The notes below the pieces were generated by a model that saw only the letters and a list, made by a program, of their open reading frames with translations, had not been told where the DNA came from and made no database searches. Below, piece by piece: positions 6,088-14,096 of a stretch of DNA of 21,571 nucleotides; the first letter of the stretch is position 1; the number at the start of each line of letters is the position of its first letter. Both the position numbers and the translations under genes were made by a program. The stretch is from the NCBI GenBank assembly GCA_046726435.1, contig JBKPAM010000120.1:1-21571 (forward strand), read 5' to 3'. Source of the stretch: AC-32 sp046726435. Lineage in GTDB: Bacteria > Actinomycetota > Thermoleophilia > Gaiellales > Gaiellaceae.

Positions 6088-8038
6088 CCTGGAGGAGGTT
6101 CGACCGGGGAACGAAGACGACCCGGCCGCCGCCCTCGTCCGTCACGTACGAGTAGTAGAGCCCTGCCGGCTCCAGGTCGGCGAGCACCGGCCCTCGCCCA
6201 GGCGCCAACGTGAGAGAGCGGCCGTCCTCGAGCCGCATCAGCGTGATCGTCTCGTGGTGTTGGAGCACGACGATGCCGCCGTCGACGTCCGTCAGGGAGT
6301 AGCCCGCGGGCAGCGGCCGCTGCTGAAGAGCCGCTCCGCTCGCCCCGTCATAGACCTGAAGCACGCCCGAGCGCGCGACGATGAGGTGGCCGCCGTCGAG
6401 CCGGGCGGCCTTGACCTCGTTCTGCGCGAACGGGATCACCGTCACGAGTGCCCCATGTCCGTCGACCACTGCCACCGCGCTTGCCTCGAGAACCGCGATC
6501 AGCCCTCCCGAGACGGATTCGACGGGTGCCGAGTGTGCGCCGCGCCGCAGCGTGGTGCAGAGGGCCTTCTCGCACTTCTCGGCGCCTGTTCCCAGCCGCA
6601 CGAGCCGCTCGCCTTCGTCGAAGACGAGCAGGTCGCCGTCGCCGCGCAGAGGCCATTCAAGCGGCTCGTTCGCGTTGACGGAGTCGTAGGCAACCGCGAG
6701 CGGCGCCGGGTCGTCGAGGGTTGCCGTCTCGAGCGTCACGTCGCAGAAGTTGCCGCAGCCCGAGTACGAGACCCACGCCGCCCGAGAACCGGACAGCTCG
6801 ACGCTGTAGACACCCCCGTCGCAGGCGGTGCTCGGCTTTCGGAAGCGGTTCAGAACCTGCGCGGCCGGCGTCCAGACGGCGACGTGCTCGCAGTCCGCCC
6901 CGGTCCATCCCAGGACGAACGCGACGCGGCCTCCGTCGGCAGAGAGGTCCGAGATCGGCGTGCGCGTCGCCACGGTGTCTGGGCCGAGGGCCCACTCGCT
7001 GGGCAGGAGCGCAGGCGCCGGGGGCTGGGCCGGAGCGAGACGCGACCAGCCGACCAGCGTGCTCGACCCTTCGTGCGCAACCACCCGCGGTGCGCGTCCG
7101 TCGACCCCGACGACCCAGATCTGACCGCCTACGTCGTACCTCTCGTCCTGGACGGCCAGGAAGCGTCCGTCAGGCGACCAGCTCAGGGAAGCGACGCTCT
7201 GGGCGCCGCGCAGGTGTATGCGTCTCGGCGCCCCACCTTCGCGGCTGACGACGACGAGTTTCCCGCGGGCCCCGGTCCCGAAGGCGAGCTTCCTCCCATT
7301 CGGCGACCACGCGAACGAGGAGATCGGGCCGCGGGCGGCGATGTGCGTGCCTGTGCCGTTCGGGCGGACGAGAGCGAGTCCGTGCTTGCCGGCGTAGGCG
7401 ATCCACCTACCGTCGGGTGACCACTTCGGCGTGCTTACCTCGCCACGCGCGACCACGTACGACCGGCCGCGCAGCGGCTGAACGACGATCGCTGCGCGCG
7501 GAGAACGGCTCTCGTCGTCGTACACCACCGTCCTCCCGTCCGGTGACCAGTCCGGCGCGTACGCCTCGCCGCGCGAACTCAGGCGCCGGCGGCCCTTTCC
7601 GTCGCTCCGGATGACGAAGAGACGCGAGGACGTGTAAGCAACCATCTTCCCGTTCGGCGAGAGCACCGCGGACCCGAGAGCCCGAACCAGAGGGCGGAGC
7701 CCGGTGCCGTTCGCGCGCGAGACGGAGAGTTGCTCGAGGGGGTCGTCGAAGCCGTCGACCTGGTAGGCGATCGTGCGGCCGTTGTGCGACACGGCCTCCG
7801 GCGTCACCGAACCGAGCGTGGCCGGCAGGAGCATCGTCAGTCGTGAGCCGTCGGGCCGGACGCTGTAGGCACGGGTCACGCCGTCGCGGTTGCTCCCCAG
7901 GACGATCCAGTACCTGCCGGCGCTCGTCGCCCCCGCGGCGGGCCCGGAGGTACCGGCGACGGCGAGAGCGATGAACGCGGACGCTGCGAGCGCCCCTGTG
8001 AGCAGTCGCAATCGCGGGATCAGGAGTGCGCGGGTCAT
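6074..8038 (-). CDS. Exported double beta-propeller protein (TolB/PD40-like), paralogue 2
   Basis: 654 residues with an N-terminal signal sequence (residues about 1-38, AGATSAG at the probable cleavage region). Residues about 40-335 form a TolB-like propeller with PD40-type repeats: LSPNGKMVAY (126-135), WSPDGRTVVY (164-173), WSPDGRWIAY (206-215), WSPNGRKLAF (244-253) and WSPDGRFLAV (287-296). A Pro/Ala-rich linker (336-346) leads to a second repeat region ending in DLEPAGLYYSY and VFVPRSN. The ATG overlaps the stop of the preceding gene in an ATGA, and GGAGGT lies six bases upstream inside that gene, so translation is probably coupled. Clearly homologous end to end to the 707-residue neighbour. 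Likely extracytoplasmic binding or scaffold protein; the ligand is unknown and no enzyme motif is visible. Confidence 0.88.
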   Translation of the reverse strand: MTRALLIPRLRLLTGALAASAFIALAVAGTSGPAAGATSAGRYWIVLGSNRDGVTRAYSVRPDGSRLTMLLPATLGSVTPEAVSHNGRTIAYQVDGFDDPLEQLSVSRANGTGLRPLVRALGSAVLSPNGKMVAYTSSRLFVIRSDGKGRRRLSSRGEAYAPDWSPDGRTVVYDDESRSPRAAIVVQPLRGRSYVVARGEVSTPKWSPDGRWIAYAGKHGLALVRPNGTGTHIAARGPISSFAWSPNGRKLAFGTGARGKLVVVSREGGAPRRIHLRGAQSVASLSWSPDGRFLAVQDERYDVGGQIWVVGVDGRAPRVVAHEGSSTLVGWSRLAPAQPPAPALLPSEWALGPDTVATRTPISDLSADGGRVAFVLGWTGADCEHVAVWTPAAQVLNRFRKPSTACDGGVYSVELSGSRAAWVSYSGCGNFCDVTLETATLDDPAPLAVAYDSVNANEPLEWPLRGDGDLLVFDEGERLVRLGTGAEKCEKALCTTLRRGAHSAPVESVSGGLIAVLEASAVAVVDGHGALVTVIPFAQNEVKAARLDGGHLIVARSGVLQVYDGASGAALQQRPLPAGYSLTDVDGGIVVLQHHETITLMRLEDGRSLTLAPGRGPVLADLEPAGLYYSYVTDEGGGRVVFVPRSNLLQAMGA

Positions 8039-10158
8039 TGGGTGACCTCCTCGAGGTGCTGCGAGAGCATCGACCGGGGGGCGAAGACGACGCGCCCGCC
8101 ACCGTCGGCGGTTGCGTACGAGTAGTAGAGCCCGTTTGGCTCGAGGTCGGCGAGCACCGGCGGCCGACCCGGCGTGAGCGTCGACGAGTGGCCGTCGTCG
8201 AGCCGCAGCAGCATGATCGTCTCGGCCGTTCGCAGCACCGCGATGCCGCCGTCGACATCTGTCAGGCGAAATCCGGCGGGAACCGGTCTCGAAAGCTCGC
8301 GCGCGCCGGTCGCAACGTCGTAGACCTCGAGCACGCCGAAGCGCCAGACGACGAGTCGGCCGCCGTCGAGGACAGCGGTGTTGACATCGGCGGGCGCGAA
8401 CGAGAAGGCGCGCACCAGCCTGCCCCCGGCGTCGAGCACCGACACTGCCGCGGGCGTGCGGGTTGCAATCAACCCGGCGGAGACGGAGTCCACTGGGGCT
8501 GCCTGCGCGTCCTTGCGGAGCGTCGAGCACAACGTGTCTCCGCATCGCTCGCCGCCAATCCCGATCCGAACCAGCGTGGACGTGTGCGACGGCTGATCGT
8601 TGAAGACGAGCAAATCACCGTCGCCGCGCAGGTGGTCAATGTCCGCACAGGGCGCACCTTCGACGAAGTCGAAGCCGTGCACCGAGCGTGCAAGCGGATC
8701 TGCAAGCGTGGCTGACATGAGCTTGAACGAGCACGGGTCGGTTCCGGAGAGAGAGACCCACGCTGCGCGCGAGCCCGCAAGAACGAGCGGCTGCACGGTC
8801 TGTTGGCCCGCGCACGGCGCAGGCAGGTTGCCGATGCGCCGCAGGACGTCCTCGCCCGGCGCCCACACCATCACGTGAACGCAGTCGGTAACGGTGGGCC
8901 GCGGGGCGAACGCAACGCGCGGCCCGTCCGCCGAGAGGGCCTGGACCGGAGTGCTCGTCACAACGGTCGTCGCCCCGGAAACGCGCTCGGTCTGCGGCAG
9001 CGGCTGTGCCGGCGGCTGGACCGGGTGAAGCTTCGTCCAACCGACGATGTCGTTGTTCCCCTCGTTGGTGAGCCGACTCAGTCCATGCCCGCCGGCGCCG
9101 ACGGTCCAGATCTGCGTCGGGTCCTCACCGAAGCTGCCCGCGAAGGCGAGGCGGCGTCCGTCCGGCGACCACGTCGTGCTCCACTCCAGGATGCTCGTCA
9201 GCCCGAGGCCCAGCCGCCGGGACCCTCGCCCGTCACCACGCGCGACCACGAGATCATGGGGGAAGACCGGGAAGGCGAGCTTCTTGCCGTCAGGCGACCA
9301 GACGGGCAGCGACCGGGCGTGCGCAGACAACCTGCGCCAGTTGCCGGTGGGCCAGATCACGTCCAGCTCGGTGCCGTCCTCGTAGATCAGGAAGCGCCCC
9401 TTCGGGGACCAGGCATAGGTGTCTTCCTCGTTCGCGCCGATCACGACGCGGTGGCGCTTCGTGCCGTTCGGGCGGACGAGCGTCAGACCGTTCCGTCGCT
9501 CCTTGTCCTCGTAGTTGATGTAAGAGATCCAGCGTCCGTCCGGGGACCATTCGGGTTGATACTCGTCGAAGGTGTCGGTGTTCGGCCCGGTGCGGACGAG
9601 CACGCGCGCTTTCCCCCGGAGCGGCTCCACGATCACGGCGTAGCGCTCGTTCTTCGCGTCGATCACGCGCATGAACACGAGCGCCTTGCTGTCCGGTGAC
9701 CAGGCCGGGTCGTCGCCCCGTGCGGTCAAGCGCCGGAGCCCGCGTCCGTTCGTGCCAATGACCCAGATCCCGCCACCCCTCGTGAAGGCGATGAGTCGTC
9801 CGTTCGGGGAAAAGGTCGAGAAGACCCCCTTCGGACCCAGGCGCCTAAGACCGGACCCGTCTGCGCGGGAGAGGTAGATCGGACCACCCTGGCCCTCGAC
9901 GGGGCCGTAGGCGATCAGCCGCCGGTCCGGCGCGACGGCGGCCGGCTCGAGCGGACGATCGGACGGCAAGAGCGAGGTCAGGCGCGACCCGTCCGAGGCC
10001 ACGCTGTACGGCCGCGCCGTGCCGTCGCGGTCGCTGGTCAGCAGAATCCAGCCCTTTGCCGCTCCCGCAGTGCCGGCTGTTGCTGCCGATCCGGCGACGG
10101 CAAGGCCGAGCGGAACACAAAGGAGGGCTGCGGAGAGCGAGAGCCGGCGCCGGCTCAT
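8035..10158 (-). CDS. Exported double beta-propeller protein (TolB/PD40-like), paralogue 1
   Basis: 707 residues. Signal sequence 1-34 (MSRRRLSLSAALLCVPLG... to AGAAKG). First propeller about 36-375 with PD40 repeats FSPNGRLIAF (117-126), WSPDSKALVF (153-162), WSPDGRWISY (204-213), WSPKGRFLIY (250-259), WSPDGKKLAF (287-296) and WSPDGRRLAF (330-339). A proline-rich linker VQPPAQPLPQT (380-390) precedes a second, more divergent propeller (about 395-700) with cysteine pairs and the shared ending DLEPNGLYYSY. TolB-like propellers bind other proteins or glycans, but nothing here links this one to the Tol-Pal system. The ATG overlaps the TGA of the FG-GAP/PASTA gene (ATGA at 10155-10158) and its own TGA overlaps the next ATG (8035-8038), so the three are one operon. 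Confidence 0.9.
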   Translation of the reverse strand: MSRRRLSLSAALLCVPLGLAVAGSAATAGTAGAAKGWILLTSDRDGTARPYSVASDGSRLTSLLPSDRPLEPAAVAPDRRLIAYGPVEGQGGPIYLSRADGSGLRRLGPKGVFSTFSPNGRLIAFTRGGGIWVIGTNGRGLRRLTARGDDPAWSPDSKALVFMRVIDAKNERYAVIVEPLRGKARVLVRTGPNTDTFDEYQPEWSPDGRWISYINYEDKERRNGLTLVRPNGTKRHRVVIGANEEDTYAWSPKGRFLIYEDGTELDVIWPTGNWRRLSAHARSLPVWSPDGKKLAFPVFPHDLVVARGDGRGSRRLGLGLTSILEWSTTWSPDGRRLAFAGSFGEDPTQIWTVGAGGHGLSRLTNEGNNDIVGWTKLHPVQPPAQPLPQTERVSGATTVVTSTPVQALSADGPRVAFAPRPTVTDCVHVMVWAPGEDVLRRIGNLPAPCAGQQTVQPLVLAGSRAAWVSLSGTDPCSFKLMSATLADPLARSVHGFDFVEGAPCADIDHLRGDGDLLVFNDQPSHTSTLVRIGIGGERCGDTLCSTLRKDAQAAPVDSVSAGLIATRTPAAVSVLDAGGRLVRAFSFAPADVNTAVLDGGRLVVWRFGVLEVYDVATGARELSRPVPAGFRLTDVDGGIAVLRTAETIMLLRLDDGHSSTLTPGRPPVLADLEPNGLYYSYATADGGGRVVFAPRSMLSQHLEEVTQ

Positions 10159-11633
10159 CGCTTCGGCCCCCGGCTGACTACGAGGTTGACGCGCGAACCT
10201 GCCGGTAGAACGGCGCCGAACCTCGGCTTCTGCGAGCTCACGCGGCCTGCCGTCACCAGCGGCGAGTACGCGCGGTCGATCCGGCCCACGCGACAGTCGG
10301 CACGCTCGAGCGCCGTCCGGGCGGCGGCCGGCGTCGACCCTTCGTACCCCGAGGGGCCGGGGAGCGTCCCCGACACATCCTGGACGGTGCAGCGACGGGC
10401 CCGGTTGATGAACACCGAGACCGCGCTCGATGCCGGATTCACGGTGACGAGATCGGCCGTCCCGTCCCCGTTCAGGTCGCCGACGGCAATCGAGCCGCTC
10501 GCGTCGTCGGTGTCTCCAACGAGGTAGGCGAGCCGGTTTCGGAAGCCGCCGTGGCCGTCGTTCAGGAGAACGACGACGACGCCGACGAGATCTTCGCCTA
10601 TGTCGCGCCCGACGACGAGGTCCGGTTTCGCGTCACCGTCCACGTCGGCGATCGCCAGCGAGTCGAGCCCCTCGTCGTACCCGAACGTCTTGAACAGGCG
10701 CTGAACTGGCCGGAAGCTGCCGTCGCCCTTGCTCGGGAAGACGTAGGCGTACGCCGGCTGGAGCGTCACGCCTTCGTCTTCAACCTCGTCCGACCAGTCG
10801 TTCGTCACGACCGCGAGGTCGCCCCTGTCGTCACCGTCGAGATCGCCGGCGGCGATCCACGTCGGACCGCTTGTGCTGTCGTAATGGCGTGGGTCGCGGA
10901 AGGTGCCGTCCCCGTGGTTGAACAGGACCGAGGAGGTTCCCTCGTTGGCTCCAGCTGCCAGGTCGAGGCTGCCGTCACCGTTGAGGTCGACGAGCGCGAT
11001 CGACATGAAGTCGGAGTCGGCGGCATAGTCGGCTCGTGGCTCGAACGTTCCGTCACCTTCGTTCAGAAGCACGGAGATCCCGGCCCCCGCAACGGCGAGG
11101 TCGCGATCGCCGTCATGATCGAGATCGCCCGCGGCGACGGCCGATGGGTATGGCCCTGTTTCGTAGCCTCGCCTCGGTCCCAGGCGACCGCCGCCACGAT
11201 TGAGCAGGACAGACACTCTGCTGCGCCCGCTCGTGTCGACGATGTCGGGCCTCCCGTCGCAGTTGAGGTCGGCGATCGCAACCGATTCAGGGCCACGGCC
11301 GGCGGCTTGATCGTCGCGCGCCTTGAACGTTCCGTCGCCGCGATTCATCAGCACGGAGAGGGTGTTCGACTCGGAGTTGGCCGTCACGACGTCGGCCGCG
11401 CCGTCGCCGTTCAGGTCGTCGATGGCAACCGAGGCCGGGCTTCGGCCGACTCGATAGGTCGCCGAGTGGACGAACGACGGTACCGCCGGCGTACGGATCG
11501 GCGCGGACGTCGACCGCGGAGCCGCCACACACCGAGCCTGTGGGCGGGAGGGAGCAGCCCCGCATCCGAGTGAGGATGCAAGCACGAGCGCCGCGCCGAA
11601 GACGACTGCTGCGGATACTCGCGAACTGATGAT
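10155..11633 (-). CDS. Exported seven-repeat FG-GAP (integrin-alpha-like) propeller with C-terminal PASTA domain
   Basis: 492 residues from a proposed ATC start. Residues 1-23 are a signal sequence ending S-L-G-C24, a possible but non-canonical lipobox. Seven FG-GAP/VCBS repeats each carry a calcium-loop motif of the DxNxDGxxD type, beginning at residues 73, 122, 170, 216, 264, 330 and 386, enough for one complete seven-bladed propeller. Residues about 432-489 form a PASTA-like domain (A-x2-L-x-A-x-C-x-VG, then GxVxxQxPxxGxxLPAGSxVxLVVSRG). PASTA domains bind peptidoglycan or muropeptides in kinases and PBPs, so wall association is inferred. No ATG/GTG/TTG is in frame before the signal sequence; an AGGGAG ribosome-binding site (11640-11645) sits six bases before ATC-ATC (11628-11633). 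A GTG inside the signal sequence would destroy it. First gene of the operon. Confidence 0.85.
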   Translation of the reverse strand: MISSRVSAAVVFGAALVLASSLGCGAAPSRPQARCVAAPRSTSAPIRTPAVPSFVHSATYRVGRSPASVAIDDLNGDGAADVVTANSESNTLSVLMNRGDGTFKARDDQAAGRGPESVAIADLNCDGRPDIVDTSGRSRVSVLLNRGGGRLGPRRGYETGPYPSAVAAGDLDHDGDRDLAVAGAGISVLLNEGDGTFEPRADYAADSDFMSIALVDLNGDGSLDLAAGANEGTSSVLFNHGDGTFRDPRHYDSTSGPTWIAAGDLDGDDRGDLAVVTNDWSDEVEDEGVTLQPAYAYVFPSKGDGSFRPVQRLFKTFGYDEGLDSLAIADVDGDAKPDLVVGRDIGEDLVGVVVVLLNDGHGGFRNRLAYLVGDTDDASGSIAVGDLNGDGTADLVTVNPASSAVSVFINRARRCTVQDVSGTLPGPSGYEGSTPAAARTALERADCRVGRIDRAYSPLVTAGRVSSQKPRFGAVLPAGSRVNLVVSRGPKR

Positions 11634-11639
11634 GGCGGG

Positions 11640-11645
11640 CTCCCT
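11640..11645 (-). promoter_or_regulatory. Ribosome-binding site pointing to an ATC start
   Basis: On the minus strand AGGGAG is followed by the six-base spacer CCCGCC and then ATCATC. The reading frame of the FG-GAP/PASTA protein has no conventional start codon between here and its hydrophobic signal segment, so this site is what sets the proposed start. Confidence 0.5.
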
Positions 11646-11688
11646 TCTCTCTGCCGCCGGCCATCGTCGTTTCGTCGTGCAACGCGCC

Positions 11689-11705
11689 CGTGACGCGTTC
11701 GTAAC
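11689..11705 (-). promoter_or_regulatory. GTTAC-N6-GTCACG element upstream of the propeller operon
   Basis: The minus strand reads GTTAC, six bases, GTCACG. The same spaced pattern occurs on the plus strand at 13484-13500 before the DUF6636-like gene. In both cases exactly 55 bases separate the motif from the start codon used here. Function as promoter or operator is inferred. Confidence 0.3.
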
Positions 11706-11774
11706 AGTTGTGTCACAGGCCGTCTCACACCGGAAGAGCCTGGGCCGTTGGTCGTTGTAGGTGTCCGGGTGGGC

Positions 11775-12689
11775 GTGACGGAAGAGGTCGTAGCGCAGCC
11801 GCAGGCGCGGGCCTGGTGGGCTCGCCGGGAAGCGACCCCTGCCCTCGCCGCCGCGCTCGTCACGGTGGTGCTCTGGGCCTCGGCGTTCGTCGGCATCCGC
11901 TCCGCCGGGAAGACCCTCTCGCCCGGCGCGCTCACGCTCGGGCGGCTGCTGGTCGGCGCGCTCGTGCTCTTTCTGATCGCGGCCGCGCGCCGCGAGCTCG
12001 CCCCGCGGCGCGCCGACCTCAGGGCCGCTGCGCCCGCCCTCGTGCTCTGCGGCGTGCTCTGGTTCGCGGTCTACAGCATCGCCCTGAACGCGGGCGAGCG
12101 GCGCGTCGACGCGGGCACCGCGGCCATGCTGATCGGCGTCGGCCCGATCCTCGTCGCCATCCTCGCCGGGCTGTTCCTCCGCGAGGGCTTCCCGCGGACA
12201 CTCGTGGCCGGCTGTGCCGTCGCCTTCGGCGGCGTCGTCGTGATCGGCGTCGCGACGTCGAACGGAGGCTCGTCCACGACAGGCGTCGTGCTCTGCGTCC
12301 TGGCCGCGTGTTCCTACTCGGCGGCGGTGATCTTTCAGAAGTCGGTCATCAGTCGCCTGACCGCGCTGCAGACGACGCTCTTCTGCTGCGTGATCGGCGC
12401 GCTTGCCTCGCTCCCCTTCGCCGCACAGCTCGTGCACGAGCTCGGCGACGCGAGCGCCGGCGCCATCGGATGGACGCTCTACCTCGGCGCGTTCCCGACT
12501 GCGATCGCCTTCACCACGTGGGCGTTCGCACTCGCCCGCACCAGCGCCGGGAGCCTCGGCGCGACGACCTACCTGGCGCCTCCCCTCTCGGTCCTGCTCG
12601 GCTGGCTGCTCCTCTCCGAGACCCCGCCGAGCCTCGCCCTGCTCGGAGGCGCGCTCTGCCTGGCCGGGGTCGCCGTGGCGCGGCGGTAG
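11775..12689 (+). CDS. EamA/DMT-superfamily transporter
   Basis: 304 residues and about ten hydrophobic segments, in two EamA repeats. The first membrane helix has the LWASAFVGIRSAGK stretch typical of drug/metabolite transporters, the first repeat ends IGVGPILVAILAGLFLREGF, and the second has AFTTWAFALARTSAGSLGATTYLAPPLSVLLGWLLLSETP. The family exports amino acids, nucleosides or other small metabolites across the cytoplasmic membrane; the substrate cannot be told. The start is uncertain: GTG at 11775 is used, but GTG 11769 and TTG 11748 are in frame. It ends 9 bp before the acetyltransferase gene, so the two are probably co-transcribed. It is divergent from the propeller operon. Confidence 0.88.
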   Translation: MTEEVVAQPQARAWWARREATPALAAALVTVVLWASAFVGIRSAGKTLSPGALTLGRLLVGALVLFLIAAARRELAPRRADLRAAAPALVLCGVLWFAVYSIALNAGERRVDAGTAAMLIGVGPILVAILAGLFLREGFPRTLVAGCAVAFGGVVVIGVATSNGGSSTTGVVLCVLAACSYSAAVIFQKSVISRLTALQTTLFCCVIGALASLPFAAQLVHELGDASAGAIGWTLYLGAFPTAIAFTTWAFALARTSAGSLGATTYLAPPLSVLLGWLLLSETPPSLALLGGALCLAGVAVARR

Positions 12690-12698
12690 ATTCCGCGC

Positions 12699-13448
12699 AT
12701 GCTGCGGGAGATCGCGGAGTACCCGAACTCGTTCGGACCGCTCGGGCCACGCGACGAGCGGATCGACACGGACCGCTACACGCTGTGGATGGGCCAGGGC
12801 GCGAAGTGGAACACCGTCCAGCGGCAGCGCTTCGAGCCCGAGGAGCTGGACGACGTCCTCGCCGAGGTCCGCACCACCCTCAAGCGCCGCGACCGCACGC
12901 ACACGCAATGGGAGGTCGGGAGCTCGGCGCCGCCGTGGCTGGTCGACGCGCTGCTCGAGCGCGGGCTCGCCCATGACGAGGACCCCTACGCGGTCGCGCT
13001 GGTGCTCACGCACGAGCCGCCCGAGGTGCCCGGCCTCGTCGCGCGGCGGATAGCGAGCTTCGAGGAGTACACCGAGGCGAACGCCGTCCAGTGGGAGGCG
13101 TTCGGCATGCCGCCCGACGAGGTCGCCGAGAGCCGCGAGCGCCTGCGACAGCGCTACCGCGAGACCGTGAACCTGATGCACGCGGTCTGGCTCGACGGCG
13201 AGCTCGTCTGCGCCGGCACCTCGGCGCCGACCGAGCACGGCCTCCTGCTCTACGGCGGCGCCACCCTCGCCCGCGCCCGCGGCCGAGGCGCTTACCGCGC
13301 GCTCGTGCGCGCCCGCTGGGACGACGCCGTCGCGCTCGGCACCCCGGCGCTGATCACACAGGGCGGCTCGATGTCGCGACCGATCCTCGAGCGCCTCGGC
13401 TTCGAGCGCGTCGGCGAAGTGCACATGCTGGTCGACGACTTCGGGTGA
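12699..13448 (+). CDS. GNAT-family N-acetyltransferase
   Basis: 249 residues. The C-terminal 140 residues are a GNAT fold: LVCAGTSAPTEHGLLLYGG (strands beta3-beta4, 169-187), the acetyl-CoA pyrophosphate loop R192-A-R-G-R-G-A-Y-R (motif A, Q/RxxGxG/A type), then PALITQGGSMSRPILERLGFERVGEV with the usual LGF. The N-terminal 110 residues look like a divergent first GNAT-like half. It transfers an acetyl group from acetyl-CoA to an unknown amine; cytosolic. Lying 9 bp after an EamA exporter, it may modify or detoxify the compound that is exported, which is only inference. ATG 12699 has a weak ribosome-binding site, as expected for a translationally coupled gene. Confidence 0.85.
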   Translation: MLREIAEYPNSFGPLGPRDERIDTDRYTLWMGQGAKWNTVQRQRFEPEELDDVLAEVRTTLKRRDRTHTQWEVGSSAPPWLVDALLERGLAHDEDPYAVALVLTHEPPEVPGLVARRIASFEEYTEANAVQWEAFGMPPDEVAESRERLRQRYRETVNLMHAVWLDGELVCAGTSAPTEHGLLLYGGATLARARGRGAYRALVRARWDDAVALGTPALITQGGSMSRPILERLGFERVGEVHMLVDDFG

Positions 13449-13471
13449 GCGAGGGCGGGGCTGCGCCTCGC
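13449..13471 (+). terminator. Weak hairpin after the acetyltransferase gene
   Basis: GCGAGG (13449-13454) pairs with CCTCGC (13466-13471) across an 11-base loop that can pair further (GCG/CGC) with a bulge. It starts just after the stop codon at 13446-13448. There is no T-run, so termination is a weak call. Confidence 0.25.
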
Positions 13472-13483
13472 AGTTGCGGAACC

Positions 13484-13500
13484 GTTACTCCGTCGTCACG
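13484..13500 (+). promoter_or_regulatory. GTTAC-N6-GTCACG element upstream of the DUF6636-like gene
   Basis: Partner of the minus-strand site at 11689-11705: same two half-sites, same six-base spacer and the same 55-base distance to the start codon (13556). Between them the two sites flank the EamA-GNAT gene pair. A shared regulator or sigma factor is inferred. Confidence 0.3.
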
Positions 13501-13555
13501 AAGCCGTTTCACGGCCCGACCAGGATGCCGCCCAATTCGACCAGGGAGGCTTCCA

Positions 13556-14038
13556 ATGAAGGCATCACTCCTCATCTCGATGGCCGCCTCGTTCCTCGTG
13601 GCTGCCGCACTCTCGGCCTCGCCGCTCCTGGCGGCGCCGTCCACGGCGTCCGGAGCTCGAGGCGCCGCCGTCCAGACGCTGCCGGGCTTCCGCTCCCCGA
13701 CGGGGAACATCAGGTGCTTCGCGGGCAACAGGCTGTACTGCTCGATCGGCAGCGCGGCCTATGCGAAGCGGCTCCAGGCCCGCTGCATGCGGCCGGACGG
13801 GTCGGGCGTGGACTGGCACGGCTTCGCGCTCGCCGCGACCAGGCGGGCGACGATCTTCTGCACCAGCAATCCGGCCTACAACCCGGACACGCAGAGGCCG
13901 AGCTACCCGAGGCTGGCGTACGGGAAGACGTTCCGGCACGGCGCGTTCAGCTGCACCTCCCGCATCACCGGGGTCACGTGCCGCAACCGCGCCGGCCGCT
14001 CGTTGTTCATCTCGCGCCGGACCTGGCGCTCCTCGTAA
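13556..14038 (+). CDS. Secreted DUF6636-like protein
   Basis: 160 residues. A signal peptide (MKASLLISMAASFLVAAALS, cleavage near LAAPSTA at about 27) is followed by a domain that opens GFRSPTGNIRC and ends GVTCRNRAGRSLFISR. That opening (F-x-SP-x-GNI-x-C) and closing (G-V-x-C-x-N-x2-G) fit the small exported family DUF6636 as I remember it; no function is established. Several cysteines in the mature part suggest disulfides. ATG 13556 is fixed by GGGAGG six to seven bases upstream. It stands alone, ends in a strong terminator and is convergent with the Asp-box protein gene. Confidence 0.82.
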   Translation: MKASLLISMAASFLVAAALSASPLLAAPSTASGARGAAVQTLPGFRSPTGNIRCFAGNRLYCSIGSAAYAKRLQARCMRPDGSGVDWHGFALAATRRATIFCTSNPAYNPDTQRPSYPRLAYGKTFRHGAFSCTSRITGVTCRNRAGRSLFISRRTWRSS

Positions 14039-14055
14039 TACTCGCCCTTCGACAG

Positions 14056-14090
14056 CGACGAGGGCGGGCCGAAACGGCCCGCCCTCGTCG
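14056..14090. terminator. Bidirectional terminator hairpin
   Basis: A perfect 16-bp inverted repeat, 14056-14071 and 14075-14090, closed by an AAA loop. It sits between two convergent genes whose stops are at 14038 and 14097, so it can serve both strands. There is no long T-run on either side, common in high-GC actinobacteria. Confidence 0.85.
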
Positions 14091-14096
14091 GTTCGG

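Noticed and set aside
8039..8545. Upstream extension of the 654-residue propeller protein
   Set aside because: It lies inside the preceding gene in another frame; the ATG with GGAGGT in the ATGA overlap precedes the signal peptide.
6074..10158. Tol-Pal system component (tolB)
   Set aside because: Only the PD40 propeller repeats are shared; there is no TolB N-terminal domain, no tol/pal neighbour, and the proteins have a second propeller.
11634..13424. In-frame upstream extension of the FG-GAP/PASTA ORF to 1089 residues
   Set aside because: This stretch is antisense to the EamA and GNAT genes, gives low-complexity Arg/Ala/Glu/Gly sequence and would bury a clear signal peptide in mid-protein.
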